IMG/VR virus record: IMGVR_UViG_3300043466_000884
Coordinates: 1-22,963 of that record
Source of the DNA: a virus
Reading direction: 5' to 3' (one strand)
Length of the DNA stretch: 22,963 nucleotides
In this document: piece after piece, positions 1 through 4,739 of the stretch
Position numbering within the stretch: the first letter of the stretch is position 1
Layout of the letters: each line of letters begins with the position of its first letter
The notes under the pieces: model-generated
What the model was told of the DNA's origin: nothing
Database searches by the model: none
What the model saw: the letters and a program-made list of their open reading frames with translations, nothing else
Translations under genes and position numbers: made by a program

Positions 1-109
1 GTTCATGGTCAGCCCACTGCGCCACACTCATACGCGGCGGTGGCGTCATCTGCTTCATGGCCTTCGCCATTTGCTCCAGTGCTGCTTCTCTGGTGGCTTG
101 TTCGATCAT
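1..109 (-). CDS. Terminase large subunit, N-terminal fragment (GpA-like)
   Basis: This is the first 36 codons of a gene that runs off the left edge. The readable protein starts MIEQATREAALEQMAKAM and ends in MSVAQWADHE. A short segment of the type S/VAxWAD shortly before the ATPase is typical of the lambda GpA family of large terminases, which cut and pump DNA into the prohead with a Walker ATPase and an RNase H-like nuclease; neither domain is inside the window. The ATG overlaps the TGA of the small terminase gene (ATGA), so the two are translationally coupled, as expected for TerS-TerL. The family call rests on a short motif plus the neighbour and is therefore moderate. Confidence 0.68.
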   Translation of the reverse strand, partial: MIEQATREAALEQMAKAMKQMTPPPRMSVAQWADHE

Positions 110-543
110 ACGATTATCGTCCGACCCTTCTTAGGGCGTCCGACCTTACGCTTGGGCTGTTCGACTACCGCAGTTTCGGCTGGGGCCTCTTCCGACACCG
201 ATCCAGTGCGGACAGGATCAATGCTGGGCTGGTAGTTGGACAATTCCGCCAGTGCTTCGCGGATTGCATTTTCCAAATGGTCCTTTGCCACAACAACATC
301 TGTTTCCGTGGCTAAAATTGGAGCGACTTTTGTAGGCAGGGCCAGAAACTTGGCTTTACAGGCGTGAAGGACGCTTTCCCAAGCCGCCACCACATCATTG
401 GTCATGCAGAGAGTGCCGCGAATCTTGGCGAGTTCCAGTTCTGCGATTTCAGCTTCGGCATTTACCTTGCGGGTTCGTGCCTCGTCATAGGATGAGCCGA
501 TCAGAATCCCACCAGTGGTAGGTTTACGCTGCTGTGCTGTCAC
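106..543 (-). CDS. Terminase small subunit (Nu1-like C-terminal region, AT-hook-like tail)
   Basis: The protein has 145 residues. Residues about 19-100 (YDEARTRKVNAEAEIAEL, then a helix with VVAAWESVLHACKAKFLALP) match the conserved helical part of Nu1-like small terminases, which recognise the packaging site and recruit the large subunit. Lambda Nu1 begins with a winged HTH; here the protein opens directly at the post-HTH segment. An in-frame stop lies about 11 codons upstream, so no such domain is hidden there. Instead the C-terminus holds a basic AT-hook-like core, GRPKKGR (residues 135-141). The start is GTG at 543 with AGGA six bases upstream. The stop overlaps the large terminase start. 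The function is well supported; the DNA-binding role of the tail is inferred. Confidence 0.8.
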   Translation of the reverse strand: MTAQQRKPTTGGILIGSSYDEARTRKVNAEAEIAELELAKIRGTLCMTNDVVAAWESVLHACKAKFLALPTKVAPILATETDVVVAKDHLENAIREALAELSNYQPSIDPVRTGSVSEEAPAETAVVEQPKRKVGRPKKGRTIIV

Positions 544-564
544 AATGGTTCCTAAATTCGTGTA

Positions 565-592
565 AAAATATCATTTTAATTTCCGTTTGAAA
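565..592 (-). promoter_or_regulatory. Candidate promoter of the terminase genes
   Basis: Reading leftwards, TTTCAA (592-587), a 16-base spacer and TATTTT (570-565) sit just upstream of the small terminase; a TG one base before the -10 gives an extended -10 form. A perfect dyad, CCGTTT-G-AAACGG (583-595), covers the -35 and could be an operator. The match to consensus is only fair and the leader would be very short. Confidence 0.3.
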
Positions 593-779
593 CGGGACTT
601 ATGGATGCGTTTTGACATTGTGACATCAGGGCCACGGCCTGTCTAGCCCAAATCTGCGCAACAATATTTTACAAATAGGTTTGGAAATTGCTCTCTCTGG
701 AAATTCTTCGGGCTCCTAATCACCCGCACGGGCAATCCGCCCCATAGGACCCGCTTTTCATGCCTTGCGGACATGCCCC

Positions 780-883
780 ATAGACGCCCATACGGGGCCG
801 CTAGGGCGCAACGATTGACGGCCCTGCTACCTATATAGGCAAGGGCAATCCCATAGCCTTAAACGGCTTCTATGGGCGTCTAT
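780..883. repeat. 13-bp perfect inverted repeat
   Basis: ATAGACGCCCATA at 780-792 is the exact reverse complement of TATGGGCGTCTAT at 871-883, with 78 bases between the arms. Each arm contains or abuts a CCCATAG-type element. The spacing is too wide for a simple terminator, so a protein-binding pair or a looped structure is more likely. Confidence 0.75.
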
Positions 884-916
884 TGCGAAGGGCTGGCAAG
901 GGCCGCAATGCCATAG

Positions 917-970
917 GGCAAGGGCCAAGGGCAGGGCCAAGGGCAGGGCAGGGGCCAAGGGCCAAGGGCC
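917..970. repeat. Low-complexity GGGCAA/GGGCCAAG repeats
   Basis: The plus strand is a run of GGGC, AAGGGC and GGGCCAAG units with very few pyrimidines other than the C of each GGGC. No regular period holds across the whole stretch. It lies between the CCCATAG elements and the terminator. Confidence 0.7.
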
Positions 971-989
971 GCGCCTATGCGCAAGGCAC

Positions 990-1015
990 AAAAAACCCGG
1001 CGCTATGGCCGGGTT
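990..1015 (-). terminator. Rho-independent terminator of the small-gene cassette
   Basis: AACCCGGC (994-1001) pairs with GCCGGGTT (1008-1015) around a six-base loop. On the minus strand the stem runs into six T residues (990-995), giving a classic terminator 26 bases past the stop of the 49-residue HTH gene. It isolates the cassette from the terminase genes downstream. Confidence 0.85.
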
Positions 1016-1040
1016 ATGTTGTTTCGATTGTATGTTGCGG

Positions 1041-1190
1041 CTAGTTCAATTCAAGCAACCTCGCCAGCATAGGGGTCAGTGGCCTATGGCCAGCTTCAAC
1101 CCGCTGGTAATGACGGGGGCAGATCGCCAATAGTTCGGCGGCTCTCTCTTGCGTTAGGTTGCGCGCCAAGCGCCAAGCTTTGACGTTCAT
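1041..1190 (-). CDS. 49-residue HTH DNA-binding protein (XRE-like), last gene of the cassette
   Basis: The protein begins MNVKAWRLARNLTQERAAEL and continues with CPRHYQRVEAGHRPLT. LTQERAAELL is helix 2 and HYQRVEAG the recognition-helix segment of the Cro/CI (XRE) HTH fold; almost nothing else is present, so it is a minimal HTH. The start at 1190 is chosen because GGGGGGT lies just upstream and the ATG overlaps the stop of the gene before it (ATGA). It is last in an operon of small unknown genes and is followed by a terminator. A self-regulator of that operon is the natural guess; its resemblance to aca repressors is by position and fold only. Confidence 0.75.
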   Translation of the reverse strand: MNVKAWRLARNLTQERAAELLAICPRHYQRVEAGHRPLTPMLARLLELN

Positions 1191-1375
1191 ATCTTTACCC
1201 CCCTTGCTGTAGCAATGAACAATCGGCGATAGGCAAGGGCGTTGCGGTAATCGTCGCAACGTATCTTATCCCGAACCTCACCCCTAGCATCGCGCATTAG
1301 CACCTCATACCAGCCGTTGCACTTGCCGAAAAACACTGTCCAGCCGTTGCGTAAAATGGTTACCTTGTCTGTCAT
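1187..1375 (-). CDS. Small protein of unknown function, 62 residues
   Basis: I do not recognise the family. The protein opens MTDKVTILRNGWTVFFGKCN and has many Arg, Trp and Tyr residues, including DDYRNALAYRRLF near the C-terminus, so it is probably a compact soluble alpha/beta protein. AAGGAT lies eight bases before the ATG and overlaps the end of the upstream gene. Its TGA overlaps the ATG of the HTH gene. Both junctions indicate translational coupling and argue that it is a real gene. Confidence 0.65.
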   Translation of the reverse strand: MTDKVTILRNGWTVFFGKCNGWYEVLMRDARGEVRDKIRCDDYRNALAYRRLFIATARGVKI

Positions 1376-1387
1376 ATTAAATATCCT

Positions 1388-1597
1388 TTATTCAAAAGCC
1401 GTCCAAGGTTGGGGGCAATGGTTGGGCTTGCTAGCATTAGCCAGCCAATCCGCCGTTAATGCAAGCGGGGCGCTTTTCCGATATATCCGCCCCGACACAT
1501 ACCAGCGCAAGCTTAAGCCGTTGCGCGATTGCACATATCGCGCCGAACGCTTGCCCGTGGGCGTTAGGTCAAGGTCCGTCTGTATTGTTAGTTGCAC
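1388..1597 (-). CDS. Small basic protein of unknown function, 69 residues
   Basis: The family is not recognised. The start is a GTG at 1597, preceded by GGGGAG at about eight bases, and lies 10 bases inside the end of the upstream gene. The N-terminal half is basic (TPTGKRSARYVQSRNGLSLR), followed by RWYVSGRIYRKS, a pattern compatible with nucleic-acid binding, though no named motif is visible. The stop at 1388 feeds directly into the ribosome binding site of the next gene. Confidence 0.6.
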   Translation of the reverse strand: MQLTIQTDLDLTPTGKRSARYVQSRNGLSLRWYVSGRIYRKSAPLALTADWLANASKPNHCPQPWTAFE

Positions 1598-1872
1598 GTT
1601 TCAATCTCCCCAACTGTTGCCAGCCACTTATTGGACGGCCCTATGTAAGCGGTTCCCACGTTGCTATAGCAAGCGACATAAACGCGCCGCCAGCGCCCCG
1701 CCCATTTAACCATATAAGGTGAGGGGGTCCGTGGCCCATAACCCGTTGGGGTATAGGTCAAGCCGCGCCGTTGCCAAGGCAACAGACTTTCCTTTGCTTC
1801 AACCTTGACGGTTAAAAACGGGCCTTGCGGATAGCCGCAAGCGGCCCCGCCGAAATGTAAGTATGTAAACAT
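1588..1872 (-). CDS. Small protein of unknown function, 94 residues
   Basis: No family is recognised. The protein begins MFTYLHFGGAACGYPQGPFL and is rich in aromatic residues, Gly and Arg, with WAGRWRRVYVACYSNVGTAY in the second half. There is no signal peptide or clear membrane segment. GGGGGT precedes the ATG, which overlaps the stop of the upstream gene by one base (TAATG). The close coupling to genes on both sides supports translation. Confidence 0.62.
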   Translation of the reverse strand: MFTYLHFGGAACGYPQGPFLTVKVEAKESLLPWQRRGLTYTPTGYGPRTPSPYMVKWAGRWRRVYVACYSNVGTAYIGPSNKWLATVGEIETCN

Positions 1873-2291
1873 TAGACTTCGACCCCCAATTCACTTGCAA
1901 TGTCGCTTGCGAACCATTCCACGGCGAAACATAAGCCAAGCAATGCAGCATCGCACATATCTTCCCCGCCAAAATCAAAATCATCTGGTGAGAATAAGAG
2001 CAAGGCTTGCAATATCGTTTCGGCGGTTATGCCGTCGCGGCTAACAAAACTTTCACCCGTTGCGTCGCGGTAATCATTAAGCGCCGTTGCAATGTCGCGG
2101 CGATACTCATTGGCCATTTTAAGCATTGGGGCCGTATATATGAGGTCATTCCACCAGCCGGTATTTGTGCCGCGCATTGCATCGGTGAAAGCGTCAAGCG
2201 TTGACTTTTCCGTAGCAACACCAGTTTCGCTATAATCGGCGGCGGCTTGCAACATGGTATTGCGGACATATTGTTTAAGTGAATTTGTCAT
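1872..2291 (-). CDS. Acidic protein of unknown function, 139 residues
   Basis: This is the largest protein of the cassette and has no recognised domain. I count about 23 Asp/Glu against 9 Lys/Arg; the C-terminal part is especially acidic (SPDDFDFGGEDMCDAALL). It is probably helical (LKQYVRNTMLQAAADYSETG at the start). Strong acidity in a small phage protein is a feature of DNA mimics such as Ocr and ArdA, but no sequence relation to them can be seen, so this is only a hint. TAGGAG lies upstream of the ATG. The stop overlaps the next start as TAATG. Confidence 0.65.
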   Translation of the reverse strand: MTNSLKQYVRNTMLQAAADYSETGVATEKSTLDAFTDAMRGTNTGWWNDLIYTAPMLKMANEYRRDIATALNDYRDATGESFVSRDGITAETILQALLLFSPDDFDFGGEDMCDAALLGLCFAVEWFASDIASELGVEV

Positions 2292-2315
2292 TTGTTAAAC
2301 TCCTACTGTTAAAGA

Positions 2316-2408
2316 TTAAAATTGCGGGCCGAATATAAAGGCATCAAGCGCAAGCGCGGCCAGTATGTAAAGGCAGAATAGCGCCACATGGGTTGCGGAT
2401 TGTTTCAT
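2316..2408 (-). CDS. 30-residue single-span membrane peptide
   Basis: This very short gene encodes MKQSATHVALFCLYILAALA followed by LDAFIFGPQF. Residues about 7-26 form one hydrophobic helix, so a small inner-membrane protein is expected. The ATG at 2408 overlaps the TGA of the gene upstream (ATGA), and AGGGGAAG precedes it at a proper distance. The stop is followed, about 20 bases on, by the ribosome binding site of the 139-residue gene. Its function is unknown; possibilities include a toxin, a superinfection factor or a regulator of a membrane protein. Confidence 0.6.
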   Translation of the reverse strand: MKQSATHVALFCLYILAALALDAFIFGPQF

Positions 2409-2614
2409 GCCGCTTCCCCTTGTTCGTCTAATGACTCAAATAAGCCAGCGGCAGCGGCTAACATATCGGCAGCGACTTTCGCGGCGGCAGCGCGGCTTGC
2501 GAATATATCACCTTGAATAAACTTAGGCGTTCCGTTGGCACGAATTAAATAAACTTGATAGCCAGTAACGCCGTTATGGCATTCGACCTTATCAATTTCG
2601 GTTACATAAAACAT
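2405..2614 (-). CDS. Small protein of unknown function, 69 residues, first gene of the cassette
   Basis: The protein starts MFYVTEIDKVECHNGVTGYQ and reads as a few beta strands (YQVYLIRANGTPKFIQGDIF) followed by an Ala-rich helix (ASRAAAAKVAADMLAAAAGL) and an acidic tail. The fold resembles small phage proteins with a strand-strand-helix layout, but I cannot name a family. The reading frame is open further upstream; 2614 is chosen because GAGGT lies about eight bases before this ATG, while the earlier candidates have no binding site. It is the promoter-proximal gene of the leftward cassette and overlaps the next start as ATGA. Confidence 0.6.
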   Translation of the reverse strand: MFYVTEIDKVECHNGVTGYQVYLIRANGTPKFIQGDIFASRAAAAKVAADMLAAAAGLFESLDEQGEAA

Positions 2615-2636
2615 ATTGTTACACCTCATATTAAAA

Positions 2637-2655
2637 TCGGTTCCGTTCGGTTCCG
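2637..2655. repeat. Tandem 9-bp repeat, candidate operator
   Basis: TCGGTTCCG occurs at 2637-2645 and again at 2647-2655, a spacing of exactly one helical turn, 22 bases ahead of the start codon of the first cassette gene. The position suits a repressor or activator site acting on the cassette. Confidence 0.5.
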
Positions 2656-2751
2656 ATAGGCCAGTCACTAGCACGGCCACGGGCCGCGTCAATAAAAAAA
2701 CGACATGAACCCAAAAAAAAACGCAAGCCCAACCGCTGGCCGTGGCCCCCC

Positions 2752-2759
2752 TATATATA
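2752..2759 (-). promoter_or_regulatory. Candidate -10 element of the cassette promoter
   Basis: TATATATA on the minus strand is the most -10-like element upstream of the cassette. The best-spaced -35 (TTAATC, 16 bases upstream) is weak, which would suit an activated or tightly regulated promoter. It is a candidate only. Confidence 0.35.
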
Positions 2760-2785
2760 AAGCCTAAAATCAAGGGATTAACGGG

Positions 2786-2839
2786 GCGAAACGCAATAAA
2801 GTTTCGCTTGGCTTTACGATAATTGCGTCAACGCAATAA
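2786..2839. repeat. CGCAATAA inverted-repeat pair
   Basis: CGCAATAA occurs at 2792-2799 and 2832-2839. The first copy sits within GCGAAAC (2786-2792) and GTTTCGC (2801-2807), a 7-bp inverted repeat. The second forms ATTGCGT-CA-ACGCAAT (2822-2837). They are the same octamer as the sites to the right, in opposite orientation. Confidence 0.65.
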
Positions 2840-2880
2840 AGTTGCGCGTCGTTGTAATATTCTTGCCGATAGGTTTTTGA

Positions 2881-2959
2881 TTATTGCGCAAAACGGCTTG
2901 GACACGCAACATTATTGCGCAAGAGCAACATTATTGCGCGATTGAGCAATATTATTGCG
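2881..2959. repeat. TTATTGCG iterons with three dyad-symmetric 13-mers
   Basis: TTATTGCG is found at 2881, 2912, 2931 and 2952. The last three lie within dyads GCAAyATTATTGC at 2906-2918, 2925-2937 and 2946-2958; the third copy is perfectly symmetric around its central base. The dyads are 19 and 21 bp apart, roughly two helical turns, so dimers would bind on one face of the DNA. This looks like a multi-site operator or an iteron-type origin. Confidence 0.75.
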
Positions 2960-2990
2960 TTCACGGGTCTAAAAAATGACCCCTCCCCGG

Positions 2991-3052
2991 TTTATGGAGC
3001 AAAAATTACCCCCATACGATTTATGGGCCAAAAATCCCCCATACGATTTATG
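2991..3052. repeat. Direct repeats, 17-bp unit at 27-bp spacing
   Basis: CCCCCATACGATTTATG is present at 3009-3025 and 3036-3052, exactly 27 bp apart. A degenerate third copy (TTTATG at 2991-2996) precedes them. Each is followed by a related CAAAAATT-like tail. The stop codon of the 64-residue gene lies inside the last copy. Confidence 0.75.
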
Positions 3053-3242
3053 AAGCAATTTTCTTTACGCCCAGCGCCTTCGCGCATTCGCCGGACCAGA
3101 ACGCCCAATCGTAAATCAATCCCTCATCATCGTAACGATCTAATCCCTCTTTGGCAGCGTTATCCAGCAGCACCATTAGAGCGTTCAACAGGTCAGCAGC
3201 AAACAGATGCTTCGGACCTTCGTGTTCGATATTGTCGTTCAT
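3048..3242 (-). CDS. Small acidic protein of unknown function, 64 residues
   Basis: The protein opens MNDNIEHEGPKHLFAADLLN and reads as a mostly helical, acidic polypeptide ending ECAKALGVKKIAS. No family is recognised. The ATG at 3242 overlaps the TGA of the methyltransferase gene (ATGA) and is preferred over a TTG 12 bases upstream. The gene is the last in a four-gene leftward unit and ends within the direct repeats, without an obvious terminator. Confidence 0.6.
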   Translation of the reverse strand: MNDNIEHEGPKHLFAADLLNALMVLLDNAAKEGLDRYDDEGLIYDWAFWSGECAKALGVKKIAS

Positions 3243-3721
3243 GTTAAATTCCAAATCTTACCATTAATACCAGATGCGACTAAGGCCGCTACGTTTTGTT
3301 CACCCCATGCAATGAGGCAGCTATCAGCGTTATTGCCTTGGACCTTCTTACCTGTTGCAGCGTTTATAAACGAAACACGCCCACGCATAAACAGGATGGC
3401 GTCAGCCGTATTTAAGACCTCTTGCTGAAACCACACGGAACCCATGCGTGGCGGTATAAGTGCGATGCCATTGCCATGACACGCCATCCTGTGCATCCAA
3501 AGCCTTGTTTGAGCACCGTATGGAGGGTTGCACCATATTCTACCACCCCAAACGCCTTCAAGGCCATTATCCTCAATGGTGAGGCCACTTAGGGCGCAGC
3601 GCGTTGGGTCTTGTGTGTTCGCGCACGGGTCAAGGTCAAAATCACCAAGAGCCTTTACAATTTCAATCGGTGTTTGCCAATCGTCGCGGGTTTCCTGTGT
3701 TCGCGTCTGAAATGCAGTCAT
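3239..3721 (-). CDS. Phage DNA N-6-adenine methyltransferase (Dam-like)
   Basis: This 160-residue protein matches the compact phage Dam family that methylates adenine N6 using S-adenosylmethionine. Visible signatures are DDWQTP near the N-terminus, DFDLDPCA (residues 27-34), which replaces the usual FxGxG cofactor loop in this family, and the catalytic NPPY (65-68, within WCNPPYG). Its length is normal for the family. No cognate restriction enzyme is nearby, so it is best read as an orphan methylase that protects phage DNA from host restriction or marks it for replication or packaging. It follows the 250-residue gene by three bases and is coupled to the next gene. Confidence 0.85.
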   Translation of the reverse strand: MTAFQTRTQETRDDWQTPIEIVKALGDFDLDPCANTQDPTRCALSGLTIEDNGLEGVWGGRIWCNPPYGAQTRLWMHRMACHGNGIALIPPRMGSVWFQQEVLNTADAILFMRGRVSFINAATGKKVQGNNADSCLIAWGEQNVAALVASGINGKIWNLT

Positions 3722-3724
3722 ATG

Positions 3725-4477
3725 TTATAGCCTAGATACCATTCGGTTAATAATACGGTTAAAGTGCAGCGGCAGACTGTAAGCGACTTGCTTCTGTCCA
3801 ACGCCGAAATAATCATAACGCTTCTTATATGGCCTTCTTGTCTTGGTATTTACAAGCATTATTTTAATGTCCTTGCCACGGCGCTCTGCAATTCCGATAG
3901 GAACTCCCTCGCGCTTCATCACAAAGAAGCTGATGTTCTTACGATTCCGCTGCTTGCCCTTGGGCATTGCGCTACGGGCAGTCTCAGACAATGCACCAAC
4001 AGCCGCCAGCATTTCACTATACCGAGAGCCATTGATGTCACCACCTGATCCACGGGGATAATTTCTACCTTGGACAGTATCTTGGGTTCCAAGCAAAGCC
4101 ACCCTATCCTGCAATCGCCTCTCAGACGCCTTGCGCGACCTTAGTCCACCAAACACATGTGGCTTGACGATGCTCTCAGGCGAACCCGTGCCGCCAAAAT
4201 ATTCAAAGTAAGTTCCAGCCTTCAATACACCCTGACCAAACCTAGCCCTGTTCGACTGACCTTCACGCCCACCCGGATAACTTTTCTTCAGACCCTTCAA
4301 CACATATGGCGATGGCTTATTGAAAACCTTATTCATCTCCATGTGCTGCCGAGTGTAAAGATCGTCCACCGTGTCAGACAAAGCGCCAACAATAGCCTTG
4401 CGGATCATATTAGGCGTTTCGGCAAGAACCCGTAAGCCCCTGTCAAAATCACTGGTATCGATCCGCATTGCTAACAT
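3725..4477 (-). CDS. Possible phage tail/virion protein (minor tail protein Z-like), 250 residues
   Basis: The protein is strongly basic, with an N-terminal helix (FDRGLRVLAETPNMIRKAIV) and a C-terminal part of beta strands with many Arg/Lys (RNRKNISFFVMKREGVPIGI) ending in a helix (LPLHFNRIINRMVSRL). This organisation recalls minor tail protein Z and tail-completion proteins, which act at the head-tail joint or tail tip; no catalytic motif is seen. The similarity is by general pattern only. The start at 4477 is set by GAGGAAG and a TAATG overlap with the upstream gene. Its place between a Cys-rich miniprotein and a methylase, away from other structural genes, is unusual. Confidence 0.42.
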   Translation of the reverse strand: MLAMRIDTSDFDRGLRVLAETPNMIRKAIVGALSDTVDDLYTRQHMEMNKVFNKPSPYVLKGLKKSYPGGREGQSNRARFGQGVLKAGTYFEYFGGTGSPESIVKPHVFGGLRSRKASERRLQDRVALLGTQDTVQGRNYPRGSGGDINGSRYSEMLAAVGALSETARSAMPKGKQRNRKNISFFVMKREGVPIGIAERRGKDIKIMLVNTKTRRPYKKRYDYFGVGQKQVAYSLPLHFNRIINRMVSRL

Positions 4478-4662
4478 TATTCTTCCTCGAACTCGCCACA
4501 CCAATTAAAGGGTGAGGTCACTGGATTGAAAAACTTGGCTCGACCTTCATTGTCTATGTTCGTGAACACAGGAGGGAACCGTTTGCAAAATCCATGAGAG
4601 CCAGAAGGGCTTCCCTGAAAGAACAAACACTGCCCACAAGACTCATCATTACTCTTACTCAT
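4477..4662 (-). CDS. Cys-rich miniprotein, probable metal-binding, 61 residues
   Basis: The protein has four cysteines at residues 9, 12, 26 and 55 (C-x2-C-x13-C-x28-C), with CGQCLFF, GFCKRFPP and NWCGEF as landmarks. The arrangement fits a small zinc- or iron-binding fold found as hypothetical proteins in many phages; its biochemical role is unknown to me. AAAGGAAG precedes the ATG, and the stop overlaps the next start. A protein of the same general design is encoded on the other strand at 11420-11614. It is the first gene after a strong promoter. Confidence 0.7.
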   Translation of the reverse strand: MSKSNDESCGQCLFFQGSPSGSHGFCKRFPPVFTNIDNEGRAKFFNPVTSPFNWCGEFEEE

Positions 4663-4684
4663 AATCTTCCTTTCCGCATACCTA

Positions 4685-4713
4685 ATTCTATATCACCAGA
4701 GGTCCAATGACAA
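4685..4713 (-). promoter_or_regulatory. Sigma-70-type promoter of the methyltransferase unit
   Basis: On the minus strand TTGTCA (4713-4708), a 17-base spacer and TAGAAT (4690-4685) each differ from consensus by one base. Transcription would start near 4678, just ahead of the ribosome binding site of the Cys-rich miniprotein. The -35 lies beside the GTGGACAA repeats, which could bring a regulator to it. Confidence 0.6.
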
Positions 4714-4739
4714 GTGGTCAGGACACCCCGCAGGACAGA

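Larger units (their letters stand above)
544..1040. other. Gene-free region upstream of terminase; candidate packaging (cos/pac) region
   Basis: No open reading frame with a ribosome binding site was found in about 500 bases. The stretch holds a candidate promoter next to the terminase, CCCATAG elements (741-747, 777-783, 850-856, and inverted at 870-876, with a variant at 910-916), a 13-bp inverted repeat, a purine-rich GGGCAA/GGGCCAAG stretch (about 917-970) and a terminator. In lambda-like phages the cos site and the small-terminase binding sites lie beside the small terminase gene, so a packaging site here is a reasonable inference, not a demonstrated one. Confidence 0.4.
2615..3047. other. 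Gene-free regulatory region ahead of the small-gene cassette
   Basis: No supported gene lies in these 433 bases. From right to left they contain a 17-bp direct repeat, a short hairpin (GGGTC 2965-2969 with GACCC 2978-2982), three dyad sites with extra copies of TTATTGCG, a TATATATA element (2752-2759), A-runs (2694-2700 and 2712-2720) and a tandem TCGGTTCCG repeat beside the first start codon. It probably carries the cassette's promoter and operators; an origin of replication is the main alternative. Confidence 0.6.

Noticed and set aside
544-1040. A tRNA or small RNA gene in the gene-free stretch
   Set aside because: No cloverleaf arms or T-loop consensus could be matched; the only clear structures are the inverted repeat and the terminator.
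2615-2773. N-terminal extension of the first cassette protein with a hydrophobic segment
   Set aside because: No ribosome binding site at the upstream starts; the extension crosses the A-runs and the operator-like repeat. GAGGT points to the ATG at 2614.
3009-3052. Possible short CRISPR or attachment-site core in the 17-bp repeats
   Set aside because: Adjacent copies have only 10 bases between them, and no integrase, tRNA or cas gene is nearby.
2915-3247. A 110-residue rightward reading frame with a repeated IRFMG/IRFMK pattern
   Set aside because: The protein repeat is a by-product of the non-coding direct repeats. There is no ribosome binding site, and the 3' half is antisense to the well-supported 64-residue gene.
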